Source of the DNA: Inonotus obliquus
Lineage: Eukaryota > Basidiomycota > Agaricomycetes > Hymenochaetales > Hymenochaetaceae
Assembly (NCBI GenBank): GCA_032164295.1
Contig: JAJHTX010000003.1
Coordinates: forward strand, 3,410,001 to 3,474,000
DNA: 64,000 bases
Direction of reading: 5' to 3'
Numbering within the stretch: the stretch's first letter is position 1; each line of letters starts with the position of its first letter. The notes under the pieces were generated by a model. That model saw only the letters and a program-made list of their open reading frames with translations, had not been told where the DNA came from and searched no databases. A program made the position numbers and the translations under genes. This document shows, piece by piece, positions 52,489 through 64,000 of this stretch.

Positions 52489-53268
52489 CTAGTGCATTAC
52501 ATGGTCGAGGTTCATAACGTGTGATCGGCTTCGAAGCCGTCGATCAAACTCTGCCATACTTGGTAATGTTTGGGTCACGTGCCATACAGGTGTCTGTATC
52601 GGCTCTGTCTGTGTTCCTACACTTCGCCATCTTGGTAATGTTATTGCCCCAGGTGTGTCGATGTTATTAATTACTTGCTGCACTCTAATGTATCCTGGTG
52701 CTACTGCTATGTCTGCTAGTGATCTGCCTCGGATTCCTTTGATCCTTATTATTCCTCCATGTCGACCTTCCTTTACTTCTACAACTGTTCTTCCTCCTGT
52801 CAGTAATTGCTTAAGTCTTTGGACTAGATAGTCGGTCCACTTGTAGGCTGACTCTCTTGCGATATGTTCAGGTTCATTCCTGTATGGTATATCGATGTCT
52901 AGTACTGCTACATCGCATTGGTGATTATCTTGTTCTGAAGCTACGTTTCGTATTCCTATTGCCAATAGGAAGTAATGATTATCGTATGAGAGTAATCTGA
53001 CTTCTCGTTCATAAGCCTTCCGTACAGTTGTATTCGGTTCATAGTTCATTACAATGAATCGTCTCCTAATCATAATGTCCGATTGTCCCTTGACGATTGC
53101 TGAGTATGTTATTTCCTTCAGTATCTCTCGAAGTAGCTTTTCTGCTATCTCATGTGCTGGTCTACATATGCTACAATACTGTAACACTCCTGGTCTTGGT
53201 GTTGCTGGTATTATTGGCTGTTGTAGTGCTCGTGTAACCGCATTCAACCTTTCCTGTATCCAATTCAT
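52489..53268 (-). CDS. Solo-LTR-encoded protein, 259 aa, homologue of the chromovirus LTR ORF
   Basis: Intact frame starting 62 bp inside the solo LTR (MNWIQERLNAVTRALQQP). A CxxC at Cys32/Cys35 is followed by a helix (RPAHEIAEKLLREILKEIT) that aligns without gaps with the helix after the CxxC of the chromovirus LTR ORF (8 of 19 identical). Later matching blocks are FLLAIGIRNV, VAVLDIDIPY, AYKWTDYLVQRLKQLL and DIAVAPGYIRV. The two proteins have nearly the same length. The frame runs open 5' of the ATG to 53343, beyond the LTR, so the ATG at 53268 is chosen from LTR position. No known domain. The conserved layout in two LTR families argues for a real protein. Confidence 0.68.
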   Translation of the reverse strand: MNWIQERLNAVTRALQQPIIPATPRPGVLQYCSICRPAHEIAEKLLREILKEITYSAIVKGQSDIMIRRRFIVMNYEPNTTVRKAYEREVRLLSYDNHYFLLAIGIRNVASEQDNHQCDVAVLDIDIPYRNEPEHIARESAYKWTDYLVQRLKQLLTGGRTVVEVKEGRHGGIIRIKGIRGRSLADIAVAPGYIRVQQVINNIDTPGAITLPRWRSVGTQTEPIQTPVWHVTQTLPSMAEFDRRLRSRSHVMNLDHVMH

Positions 53269-53811
53269 ATTGGAGTTACTTCGATTATCAATCAGGCTTA
53301 GTAATAGTGAATTGTATTGCTTTTCTAACAGTATATGTGTCAAAAATCGCTGGATCTTGGAATTTATTGGACATTTTTTCTATTTTTTCTTACCATCTTA
53401 TTCAGAATAGAAAAAAATAATTTTTGGACATTTTATCAGATTTTTTGTAAAGTTGTGGAAGGCAGGATGAGCCATCGAATGTCAAAATAAAAGGTGAGAC
53501 AGATGAATCCGCGCGTCGATCACTGGGACAACTCGGCAAGGACCGTGGGAATGCACGGAAATTTCATAGCCCGTGCCAGACCCCACTGAGGAAATAAATA
53601 TTGTCCAGTCATTATTTTGCTAAGTTAACTATAGTATACATCGAGGGATAGGAACCGGCCATTCTACAATATGCTCGTGGGTAGGTGGGATGCAATGAAT
53701 GTATACGGGTATGAACGACTGTTGATGAGTTGCATAACGAGAGCGATTGAGTATGGGCACAGACTAACAGCAAGGATTATAACGACAAAATGAGGCAAAG
53801 GCTGCTTCACC

Positions 53812-55235
53812 TTAACCAACAACACCATCCGGGAACAACCTCTTAAACCTATCCAAACAACTCTGTCCCTTCGCATCGAAAGCCTGTTCCCTCTTACACA
53901 TACATTTCAACTCGCTATTCAACGGCTCATCAGGACAGTTCCAGAATGGTCCGTGGTAATACCCGATATCTTGGAAATAGTGGATTTGCTCGCGAGGAAG
54001 GAGAAGGCCGACACCGACAGAGTGAACGGGTGCGTCACCCCATCGTTCATAGAAGAATTTGCCAGTGTTGTCAAGATGCGTGAAGAAAGCTTCGTACGTT
54101 GGGGAGCGGAAGAAATCAAGGTCTCCGATTTCAAAGTTAGACCAGACTAAAGAGTAATTACGATCAACTGGTAAGATGAGGAGGAAAATGATCACTTACA
54201 GTGGCATCGGTTGTACGATTCACCGTTGTCGTCGGATAAATACGATAGTGCATTGTTGTCAGGCATAAGATGCGAATATTGTGACTTGAAGTCTGAAGCC
54301 ATCATAAGTCAAAGCTTCAAAACAATCGAGGCAGAAATACGCACCTTTGACGGTATCCCAAAGTGTCGGTATCGTCTCACCATACTCCGGTATGGTGATC
54401 GTGAACGAATACCTCTTATTATTCTCAATCATATAAACAAACGGGTCGTACGGAATCTTGCATGGGAAGTTCACATTCGGTTCCACCCTCCAATACCACT
54501 TGAACTCATCCAATTTCTTCTGTCGATAAAAATATCCCGAATTAAATCGACACATATTTCGATAAGTCATGCTCCCAGCATAAGGAACGAATCGATTTTT
54601 CTCCATTTCTTGACGATCGTGTTCGTATTTCTCTTCATCGATCCATTCGGGTGGGTACCAGTCTTCGGAACGGACTAGACCAAACCGGACTTCACCACTT
54701 GCTAGTTCCTTTACACGTTTCTTGAATTCGAGCGAAAAGGGGACTTCGTTGAGGAAAGTCCAAGGGTAATGATACCGACTATTGAACTGTTGTTCGAGGG
54801 AGTGCATGCTTACGACTACGCCTTGCAGGTCGCTGTTCCGCGCGAGCATGACAATAGTTGCATTTGCTCGGTTCGTCTCCGGGTCGACAGCAGGACTGAT
54901 TGTTACGTTGACTGGTGCGTTCGGCGGCCTCACAACGGGGAACGACCCCGACCCTTTCTCCAGACCAGTCCCGCCCCACCCTTCTTTGAGTTTCTCATAG
55001 GGAACGTATTCTCGTGCCGTTGGCGACATGATCAACAATCCCTTTTAACATTTACGCACAAAGCGATCAATTACTAGCATAGAAAGATCGTTTGAGTGGT
55101 AACAGGACAACTCACCAAACTGACCAACCCGACAATAGCAATAAACAGTCTGAAAGGCCGAACACCCGGCGCACGCAATCTCGTAAGACTCTCCAAGTCC
55201 AAGCGTATCCTCGACGTCGGTGATGACGACGACAT
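53812..55235 (-). CDS. Glycosyltransferase family 15 alpha-1,2-mannosyltransferase (Kre2/Mnt1/Ktr family)
   Basis: Exons 55235-55116, 55041-54345, 54292-54200 and 54146-53812 give 414 aa in frame. It is a type II Golgi protein: a short cytosolic tail, then a signal anchor (LFIAIVGLVSLGLLIMS) rebuilt across intron 1. The catalytic region has ATIVMLARNSDLQGVVVSMH, YHYPWTFLNEVPF, FNSGYFYRQKKLDEFKWYWR, VEPNVNFPCKIPYDPF, HFWSNFEIGDLDFFRS and YYHGPFWNCP, all GT15 hallmarks. It extends O- and N-linked mannans from GDP-mannose. Which Ktr subfamily it belongs to was not resolved. Complete and ordinary; it lies just right of the transposon block. Confidence 0.93.
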
Positions 55236-55795
55236 GGTGAGGAAAACGAAACGAGGAAAGAAAAAGAGTTGTGTATGATGTGGTATGAAAGTAACCGAGC
55301 GTGAGCCGTGTCGCCCAACCTTATGTAAATCAGCCACTACGGACCCATGATGACGGCGATTGCAAGCTCTCGGCAACCCTCGCAACACCATCACCACCCT
55401 CGAAATGAAACACTGCATCAATCAATGATTATCAACATGATCATGATTCACTCCATTGAGATCTGAGAATATGTATTCTTCTACCTATAGACTGCTTGAC
55501 GGGAACACACAGAACACCATACTCCATTAAATAATCACATATTTCATTTCTATCGGCCTACATACAATAATACCTATGCATAGTTAAGGTGATTGATGGT
55601 AATACGTGGGAAGTTTAGTGGGGAACGTGGGAGATGTACAAGTAAAGAAAGCGAGAGCAAGCGTCTAACTTTGAGAGCGGAGCAGGCAGGCGATAAAAGA
55701 AAAATGTGTGATGAGGGATAAATACTATACGTAGGCTTAGTACCAACAACAGATTATTTTTTTCTTTCAACTCCGGTTCCAATTCATCTACTGAT
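55236..55795. other. Intergenic stretch, no gene seen
   Basis: Holds the mannosyltransferase promoter and the 3' flank of the HECT ligase gene. Short open frames only. Confidence 0.5.
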
Positions 55796-58700
55796 TTACG
55801 ATAAGTGGAAGCATCCAACACCCTCAGAGATAGCCGTCTCTAGCCTGTCGCGCAGAACATCTCGCGAGCTGTACTGAGGTAGCTTCAAGTAATTCACACA
55901 AGTCATCACGCTCGGCAAATAATCGTCCGCGCTGAGTGGAGGCTCATGAGGCTTCCGGACGACGGTGAATGGTGGATTCAACCCTCGGAATCCTGAGAAA
56001 AACCCTTAGCGATGGTCGGTGCGGAAGAATAAAATTGACACCCACCTCCAATAGGCAATTTCGGACTTCCAGTGATGAACTGTAAGAACCTTCGTCGCGA
56101 CCTTTCATCGTAGTCTGAGATAATATTTACAAGGTCTCGAATAGCCGGGCTTTCCATGTTGAACCCATGGTCGGCTTTCATCGACTCCATCAAAGCTGCA
56201 AAACCGTTAAGCAAACATACTGCACAAAATATAACAAGTGAACTTACTGTCAACAGTCCAATCCTCGACAGCATTACCAAACAGCACACCCAGCTCATCC
56301 GCCGAGAACGCTAATAGATCCGAAACAGGGAAGACCTTTGAAAACCCTTCTCGGAATGCTCTCGCCGGGTGTTCAGCACCTCTCCCGATTGTCGCGTTAA
56401 TAACTTCTTGAATGTACTCTCTAACGTTTACCGACGTCACTGGTATGTTTTTTCCTCCTTGTCGCAACTCTATTTCATAGCCGGGTAAGGTAAAATCGAG
56501 CATCATGTCTTCAACTGTACCAAGATCCATCTACGAGAACGGTTAAGCATGTTTCTTCGTTGAATCTTTTACATACATACCTTGGCATGATTTGATTCGT
56601 GTGGTTGAACGAACGCCTCGAGCTTAGCCAGCGAGTTAGCTAGTGGAGGATCAACAAGCTGCAAGAATCATCAGCATAATCAGCGTTGATTAGGAAAGTA
56701 CAAAACCTCACCCTTAGCGTCGCAATGGTCAACGGTATCTCCTCTCCGAGGATCATTTTAAGGAAAACCTTATTAAACGTCATATCGATTATCCTTGAAT
56801 CTAACATCGCCTTCGCGACAAACTGGCCAATAATCTTGAAGATATACATCCGCTTTTCTCCTCCTTCAGCCGGGCTGGAATCCGCGGCGACTGGGGCCGG
56901 GAACAATCCATGAGGATGGTGGATATAGACACCTGGGTACGTCTGATCCTCGTCCCGCCAGATCTTCAAATCCCGCCGGGCAAACTCCCGGGAAACTAAA
57001 GAGTAGAACTCGAGCGTCGGACCCAACCCGGTACCAACTTCATCGAAGTACTCCACTTCAAGTATCGAAGAAGATGATCCGTAAAGTTCAAATACCTTGA
57101 AAGCGGATTCCAAGACATGCTTTCTCGAGATTCGAACTTTCTGCCTCTGCAAACGTCCAAGGAAACCAAGTTGCTCATCCCTTCTTGATGACTCCTGCGC
57201 TCGATTCTGGCTCTGCCACTTGAGTATGAGCCTCGCATAGCCAAACGACGTCGACTGAAGGAAGTTGAATCTCGTCGAGAATGGGAACAAGAACGGGAAA
57301 TGCAATGGAAGATCCATTGCCCATTCCGGTAAGCATGAGCTTGCAACAATCATCGGTTCCTCTAGCTGTCTCGTCAACTTCGCCGTCAGCTTGTTGTTAA
57401 TAAAAGCATTTTCCGGTAACGTCTGCAACAATGCAGCGTTCTCCGAAGCCTCAGCGTTCAACCTATGCAACACACGAAGCAACTTCAAGATCTTTGAATG
57501 CGGAGCGTCATCCGGAAGTGAAGCCAGCATCGAAACAGGCGATCTCGTTCGTACACTCGCCTCACCATTATCTACAGTAACAGAAATCAGTTCTTGAACA
57601 TTTGGCAAACTTGGGTCTTGCTGACTTTCAGTAGGCGGGGCTGGCCCCGGTACTTTCTTATACTTCACCGGGAAAACGGATGTGTATAGCATGGATAACG
57701 GAACCGAGCTGCCCGCCGCCTTACGTGCTTCGTGTTGATGGATCGCACCGTAGATCGTCATATCCAAAGGTAGTACATGGTCGTCCATAGAGAACTCAAG
57801 ATGCCAATCCGATGGCTTGCTCTTGAGGGCGGCTGCGTACGAAGACTTTTGATTCGATGAAGCAGTCGAAGGACCTGCAGCGGCAGCAGCCGGGTTTGGT
57901 GTTGCTACTCGTGTCCCTTCTGGAGTTTGTGCAACGACTTTTGATCCATCTGCAAGACGAGGTCGGAAATGGTACTGGGGTATAAAGGCTGTCTTACCAT
58001 CCTCGACTGATAGTGTCACAGTCTTTTCTGCTTCATCATTATGATCATGGTCGCCATCATCCTCAAAGACCTGATTCGTCGGGTCAGTTGGGACGACTAC
58101 CGGAAAGCCAAAGAAACCTACCTCTGCATCAATATCTGCATCCATGAAATCACCATCCGAATCCAAGTCATCGTCATTCGCAACAGTCTCTTCATCCTCC
58201 TTGTCCCCTGATGAATATTTCCTTGACCTTGTCCTAGAAGTTGTTTTCTTTCCTTTATCTTGAAGCGGAGCAACAACGGTAGAAGTCGACGCAGCGGACG
58301 GAGTGTCGACGGGACCTGTGGCTTGTGCCCTAGCCCTCTCTGAGATTGATGCAGCGGAAGCTTTTGCACTAAGGCGCTGACTACGACGACGCTCTGGTCT
58401 CTGATCTGAATCGCCCGATGAATCGCCACCTTGCGCCTGGCTTTGTCCCTGTGACTGAGCCTGGGGTGGTGGAGGCGAGGTGGCCAATGCACCAGAAAGG
58501 CCACCGAAACCTCCTGCCGACAAGACGTCCGGTCCGAAACGACCTGAAGCCAAAGCCGAAAGCACCCCTGACAGTCTTGAACCGGCAGAGCTGGAAAGCA
58601 ATCCCGTTAACCGAGGTCGAAGATAATCGTTCAATGCTTGGAACGTTGCAATTGCGTGAATGGAAACCACCAAATTACTCGATGATGAATCAGAGCCGTC

Positions 58701-61700
58701 TTCGGGAATCAAACGAAGCTTAATTTGACGAGCGAGGAGCGATGGGGTACTACGCTTCGAATCTGCAAATTTAAATTAGCTTGATGTAGCCACGCCATGA
58801 CAAAGGAACGCTCACCCTCCATCCCAGGTGCAACTGTGGTCACTTCAAATGACTCAATCCGACTAAGACTTTCTTGTAATTTCTTCACCAGAACTGCCAA
58901 AGGAGATGGGCCGGCGGCCTTCTCATCATTAATAGCAGCAAGCTTCTCCATCAGCAACTCTTGACGGCGAGTGAGATCCACTACCAAAACTTCATGAACA
59001 CGTCATTACCGCCAGAAAAGAATAAGACAACATACCAGCATATTCCTTCGAAGTGGCGAACTCCAGCAAGCCATCAAGCAGCCCACTCTGCAAGAGCTCG
59101 AAGCTCGATACAGTCTGGTGGGACGAGAATACCCGACTAAGTCCCTCCAGTGTCTCGTCAAGTTGTTGTTCACCCGCATCACTCTGTTTTAATCTAGTCA
59201 CCAGATGACGCAAGCGCGTAAATGTCGCATCACCCTCGTCCTGGACGTCATTCGTCAAGTGCCTGAGCTTGATAACGCGCGCTCGAAGAGTATATGCATC
59301 GTCCGGATCTAGTAATTGAGGTCGGCGACTGCTCGATGTCAAGGAACCAACGGACGCAGGTATAGGAATCGATACGACAGGTGCATCAGAAGGGAGCACA
59401 TAATCGTCCTTGTTTTCTTCTTTGACATTTTCCTTATCTTTCTCTTTTATCCGTGGAGGAATTTGACGGGCAGCCAATGTCTCGATTTCGTGAAGAACTC
59501 CCTCCCTCCTGAACGACGCCCGGTATTCTGCAGGAGCCTTGCTCAAGAGTAGCTCAACCATCTGCAACCCTCCAATCATGAGGTTTGGATTGTCCTTCGC
59601 TGAAAGAATGGAACTCGCGAAGCTTGCGATCGGGACATTCTACAATACATAAGGGTTCTGTCAGCAAGACTCCATGAGATGAACGAAGCAACAAACCTTC
59701 AAGGTATGCTTCAACTGTTCCTCATCCTGGAAACAAATGGCCTTCAAAAGCGAAGTCAACGCCTTCAACTTCACCGACCCAGAGACGCTCGCGGCATAAA
59801 CATCCACCAAGATCGGAACCATCGGAGTAATGAACCGATTCACCGTCTGCTCGTGCTGACGAAGCAAGGTACCTCTATCGATTGGTGTAATGGTCTCCGG
59901 TGTGGAGCCACCGGGTAAAGGAAGAACCGGTGGCTGTTCAGAAAGTTCTGGTCCTGGCGCAGACGTCCCAGAGTCGTCCTCCCCGGGTGCATAAAGACCA
60001 GCTGTCGGAGTTTGCGCACGTGAGGATGCCGCCGATTGCCCGCCCGGGAAAAAGACGGATGCATTGGCAACTGCAGCCCTCGCAGCAGCTCTATCAGCTT
60101 TGTTTTTCGCTTTAATCATACGTTGAAGTGCCCTTTCTGAGTAGCCTTTGTGATCAAAAGTACCATCTACAAAGATCCTTCAACGAGAATACCTCAAGTT
60201 GGCCTCAAAAGAACGCACCTTTTGGAAGAGGAGGCATTAATTCGGAAACAAGACTTAGCGCTTCTTCAACTTGTTCCTTGGGTCTATGCGCAAGATTCTG
60301 CATGACAGTCATATCCGCCAGTCCACCGCCCAGGCCCTGCCCGGAAGCACTACCACCTTGCTCCGAAGCAGCACCTGCGGACGAAGGTGGTAAGACACCC
60401 GTCAAAATCTGGTAAATTGTCGCCACAATATCTGCTTCCAGCAGTGTCAGCGTAATCGAAGGACTGGCCCTTGCTGCAGTCCCAAGCACTTTAATCAACT
60501 GCGTATAAGTGCCTGCGTTTACGACGGGCGATACGCCTGCTGGTAAAAGCAATACATTCACAGCATGAATCAGATCCGCATCGACAAGCACCTCAAGCTT
60601 ATCGGCGTGAGAACGATGGTAGGACTCGATAATCCTGATAACGCATAGCGCCGCATAATCGACAAGTCTCTGATCAGCGTAGCCAAGGCAATTCCGTATA
60701 ATCGGCCAGACGTCCTTGATCATGGCAAAATGGTCAGGAGAGAAATTACGGCAGCAATTTGCTGCAGCTTGCAGTGCTGTTCGTTGGACAGCGATAGAGA
60801 AGAAGTCTAGGTAGTTCAACAATGCAGCCAAGCCACCTTCTCGAACGATCGCGCTGGGATATTCCTCCGATATCTTCTCAAGGGTCTGCATACGTGTCAA
60901 TCAAACGTCACAAACACCGGTCTGAGGCGCGAAATGACTTACAAGAAGTGTTTGCTCGGCTAAGTCAATGTACGAGATTTCAACCAGTTTACTGCAAAGA
61001 ACGGGGATGGCACCATGGTAGACAAGAGTATGGCCGCAGCCAGGCAGAGCCTCCATCAAGTTTGCGAGACAACGACAGGCAAGCAATTGAGCCTCGAGAT
61101 TCTCATCTCCCGAGTACGCACCACCCGAGCTCATGGCGAGCGCCGCCGCAAGAGCTGCGTCCTCATCTGTACCGTCATCGTCATCATCCGCCTCATCCTG
61201 AGCCGCTTCCCCGCCGTTCCCTCCCATGATACGTACAAGTTCCCTGACGAAACTCTCAATCTGGAAGGATCCCGCTAGCGTATCCTCCGTACTGATACTC
61301 AGGAGCTCACTGAGCTCTTGTAAGGCGACCAGCCTTGTGGTCGGATCTGCTGTGGCCTTGATGTTATTCAGCAAAGTCCTTAAACGAGTGTTTACCTGGC
61401 TCATGAAGCCACCCATACGCCCAAAGTCGAACATCGCCATCGTCTCCTCGAGGGTACGACGGGATTCGGATGCTTCTGTAGGCGGTTCTGCTCGCTTCTC
61501 GTCTCCTCCATTACGTTCCTCATCATCGCTTTTCTCCATCTCCTCGTCGTCACTATGATCCTCATCCTCATGCATAGGTTCATCATGATCGTGCATCCCC
61601 ATCTCATAATCGACATCCATCATCTCGTCCTCATCCGGTCGCGATGGACCTGGAGCCGAGATCGACTTCGATTTCGCCGCATTCCTGCCGTTTGGCGAGG

Positions 61701-62395
61701 TCTTAGCACTACAACGTCATAAGCCTTCCAAAACAGTACCCCTAAACATTAATTCAAACTTACGTTGCTTTCTTCGGCATGTGGGACATGGCTCCCTTCT
61801 TAGATCGCCGCGGTCGCTTTGAAGAGGTAGGAGTAGATTCGTCGTCAGTGATAGAATCAGGAACTGCCCGTTTCTTTCCCTTGACGTCCTTTGTAGGTTC
61901 GTTGATTATTGAAGAGGCGATGGTTGGCAGTTGAGCGGGACGCTTTCTTATATGAGGAAACAGCTCAGTCAGCAAATTGCAATGTAACTCGTGCAATCTA
62001 GAATGCAATGCACAAATGACCTCACCTCTTGCTGGATCTGACAGGAGCTGATACGTGTTCTGCAGGGATGTCTTTTGCCTTACCTTTACCTGTATGCTCA
62101 CGACGTCGTCTCTGAGAATTACAGACGAGATAGGCACAGAATGAGTCAAGGTCACACAGAGACACATAGTCAATAACGTTAGCAAAGTAAGGAACAAGCA
62201 GCGTACAGATGAAGATTGCTCAGAACTACTATGACTATTCTCCTCTTTTTCTTTTCCTCTCTCTTGAGCAGCTTTTATACGAGAGCTTGAGCGGAGGCGC
62301 AGAGTCCGTTCGCTGAATACTGCTTGTGGTGCGTTGTTCTGCGTGTGGGACGATGAACTCGACGCTGCTGGCTGATTTAATCGTTCGAAGTCCAT
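55796..62395 (-). CDS. UFD4: HECT-type E3 ubiquitin ligase Ufd4/TRIP12
   Basis: Large multi-exon gene. The N-terminal exons encode Ser/Arg-rich and acidic low-complexity sequence ([17 protein letters not shown]). Armadillo-type repeats follow ([60 protein letters not shown]), typical of Ufd4/TRIP12, then a middle helical region and a C-terminal HECT domain split by introns. HECT blocks are [40 protein letters not shown] and the last exon [14 protein letters not shown] with the catalytic Cys, ending GCFHLS at the stop (55796-55798). The enzyme ubiquitinates ubiquitin-fusion and N-degron-type substrates. Approximate coding blocks: 62395-61760, ~61700-60900, 60890-60205, 60150-59661, 59640-59030, 58985-58820, 58765-56655, 56530-56250, 56190-56040 and 55985-55796. 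The start ATG at 62395 is a choice; the frame is open slightly further up. Confidence 0.93.
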
Positions 62396-62674
62396 TGAAT
62401 TCAGGCCGCCATCGACCCAAGATGGATATCTAGACAATAAGTCCAAGTAGATTGCTGGCCGTCTCGTCGACGATGTGGAAGTCGAGGACGTAGAGGTAGG
62501 TTAGCAAGGAAGATGTGAGCCGGTGCCGTGCGTAAATAATAAAGGGTCAATGATCATCCCCGTGACTGCTTTCTCACGCTATCCTTCTGTGGCGTGCATT
62601 CCTTCATTTTATTATATTTCATTTCTCTCTTTGAAGTCTATTGTCTAAGGAGGAACCGTCTATGCATTGTGTAT

Positions 62675-64000
62675 CTACCGTCTATGAGCATCGAGCACTT
62701 CTGTCACGCTCTTCGCAAACAACTCTACGGCCTTCTCGATTTCTTCATCAGTAATATTATACGGCGGCGCGAAAATCGCATGGTCTCCCTTCGTACCCTC
62801 CAAATTCGCACCACCATTCATACCAAGAATAATCAAGTCATTCTTCATGCACTGAGCCTGCACCAAGAGCCCAAAACTCTTCCCTTTAAAGTCATATACC
62901 TTCGTCACTTCAGACTCGTCCGAGTCAAAGTCGAATTCCACGGCCCAAAAACACCCGGCACCACGAACATCAAACACGAAAGGCTTCGCAGGGTTATTCT
63001 CCGAATACATAACCTCCCTCAAGCGTTCGCCGAACTTCCCACCTTGGACTCGAGCGCTTGTCAAAAGATCTTCCTCGATAATGACCTTTTGGACTGCGAG
63101 AGATGCTGCGCAGGCGATGGGATGGGCCTGGTAGGTGTGCCCATGATTCCAGAATCCGGAGTTATCACGGATGCCTATAGAGACGCGTTCGGACATTAAG
63201 ACGGCGCCAATGGCTGCGTATCTGTATTTGAGAATTAGTCCGAGGCGATTACGGGTGGAAAAGCTTCGTACCCTCCACCTAGGCCTTTAGCAACAGCTTG
63301 AATATCAGGCGCGACATCGCCATACGTCTCCCAGGCGTGGAGCGTACCCATGCCTATGAAGATAGATGAACTCAACGAGCCATGCAAAAAAGCCTGCAAG
63401 ACTTACGACCCATCCCACTCATTACCTCATCGAGGATGAACAGGGCACCATACTTCTCACAGACCGACTTCATTGCCTTTAGATATCCCTTAGGCGGCTC
63501 AACTACTCCGGTAGTTGCGCCAACAACAGTCTCCGCTGCAACTGCCACCATCATCTCTTCTGATCAGCATACAGTTGAAGATGAGTGCAATAGACCACCC
63601 ACATGCGATAACAGTATCTGGTCCAAGCTCCTGAAACTTCTCATCAAGCTCTACTCTCAGCCGTTCAACATATTCCTCCTCACTCTCATCCAGTCTTTGG
63701 AACCTCTTCGCATACGCAGGAGAAACATGATGGAAACACTCGCGATTCAAGTTCACTTCATAGGGAGCCCGTCGGGCGGGATGATAAGATAGACTGAGTG
63801 TTCCGAGTGTGTTTCCGTGGTAAGAAAGATTACGGGCTATGAAATTTACGCGTTGTTTTTGGCCTGTTTCGTAGAAATACTTGAAGTAACGAAAACAACG
63901 TGTTAGATACAGAAACCATGCGCGTAGATTTAGCATTGAAGGTACTTGCCTGTCGTGCCAGCTTGATGGCCGCCTCCATTGCCTCCGAACCTACATACGT
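62675..64000 (-). CDS. Class III PLP aminotransferase, 5' end beyond window
   Basis: Runs off the right edge. Visible exons: 64000-63950 ([17 protein letters not shown]), 63879 to ~63604 ([33 protein letters not shown], ending VIA), ~63560-63408 ([25 protein letters not shown]), 63354 to ~63270 ([20 protein letters not shown] then KGLGG, with the PLP lysine) and ~63220-62675 ([43 protein letters not shown]). The fold is that of acetylornithine/GABA-type class III enzymes; the substrate cannot be told. The first visible intron (63949-63880) has a GC donor, CAG|gcaagt, which matches the GC-AG consensus and is the only join that keeps frame. Confidence 0.88.

Larger units (their letters stand above)
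37772..53330 (-). mobile_element. Solo LTR (~1.6 kb) of a second Ty3-like family, split by the chromovirus
   Basis: The two parts 37772-38291 and 52236-53330 join to 1,615 bp that begins TGTTAATTC and ends TTCTAACA on the plus strand, bordered on both sides by GTATA (37767-37771 and 53331-53335). On the minus strand it has the same order as the chromovirus LTR: terminus, an ORF 62 bp in, a TATA box (52248-52241), then a terminal part. The orientation is therefore read as minus. No internal retroelement region remains, so it is a solo LTR. Termini differ from the chromovirus LTR at one end, so it is a distinct family. Confidence 0.82.
36350..53584. mobile_element. Outer foldback DNA element (~1.67 kb) interrupted by two LTR elements; 8-bp TSD
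   Basis: Left end GGGGTCTGGCACGG (36351) and right end CCGTGCCAGACCCC (to 53584) are inverted repeats flanked by ACTGAGGA on both sides (36342-36349 and 53585-53592). Once the LTR insertions (37772-53335) are removed, the element is about 1.67 kb and folds on itself: the arm 36433-37188 pairs with 37262-37771 plus 53336-53575, around a ~70-bp centre. The left end has 83 extra bp and a second TIR-like start at 36433. There is no transposase. An 8-bp duplication fits hAT or KDZ-type superfamilies; I cannot choose between them. Confidence 0.75.

Noticed and set aside
32519..62395. Functional cluster of proteasome (RPT4) and ubiquitin ligase (UFD4) genes
   Set aside because: They are about 22 kb apart, separated by transposons and unrelated genes; proximity looks accidental.
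1..64000. CRISPR arrays, operons or Shine-Dalgarno sites
   Set aside because: Spliced genes and repeat types show a eukaryotic nuclear sequence; no regularly spaced identical repeats with unique spacers were found.

Overview
The window is nuclear DNA from a filamentous basidiomycete, most likely an Agaricomycete. Genes are split by many short GT-AG introns of about 40-70 nt. They include families typical of this class (a DUF6533 membrane protein, a long PLP decarboxylase with an appended C-terminal domain, a DM9/DUF3421 lectin-like pair). I cannot name the species.

Layout. 1-4.7 kb: the 3' part of TRM82 (+), then two Smr-domain genes (-). 4.7-8.2 kb: AT-rich, no host gene, but a TIR element (5666-6676) abutting a near-perfect foldback element (6687-7146). 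8.2-11.8 kb: a tandem pair of genes joining an N-terminal helical domain to a C-terminal DM9/DUF3421 region. 11.9-18.3 kb: a ZNHIT2-like zf-HIT gene and a 990-aa decarboxylase, with an inverted broken copy of the decarboxylase tail between them. 20.5-26.2 kb (-): copper P-type ATPase (CCC2), cytosine deaminase (FCY1) and dynactin p25. 25.9-31.9 kb: a segmental duplication with one apparently intact DUF6533 gene and, in the second copy, a p25 fragment and a frameshifted DUF6533 copy. 32.5-34.1 kb: proteasome ATPase RPT4 (+). 35.0-35.9 kb: a C2H2 factor.

36.35-53.58 kb is one nested block of mobile DNA, three levels deep, each level with its own target-site duplication. A ~1.7-kb foldback DNA element (ACTGAGGA) contains a minus-strand solo LTR (GTATA), which contains a complete 13.9-kb Ty3/Gypsy chromovirus (GATGG). 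The chromovirus has 1,567-bp LTRs, a coiled-coil ORF before gag, gag, a -1 frameshift signal, pol with a chromodomain, two unknown ORFs after pol (one with a membrane anchor), and a 258-aa ORF inside the LTR. The LTR has a TATA box and TGASTCA sites. The sequence expected at the 5' end of the RNA is exactly complementary over 16 nt to the primer-binding position, which points to Tf1-type self-priming. The solo LTR carries a diverged homologue of the LTR-internal ORF.

53.8-64 kb (-): a GT15 mannosyltransferase, the HECT ligase UFD4/TRIP12, and the 3' part of a class III aminotransferase running off the window. Most host genes are unrelated housekeeping genes. The two regions most likely to hold undescribed biology are the chromovirus with its LTR-encoded protein family and the helical-domain/DM9 pair. 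Exon borders below come from reading splice sites and checking frame by hand; no alignment or database search was run.
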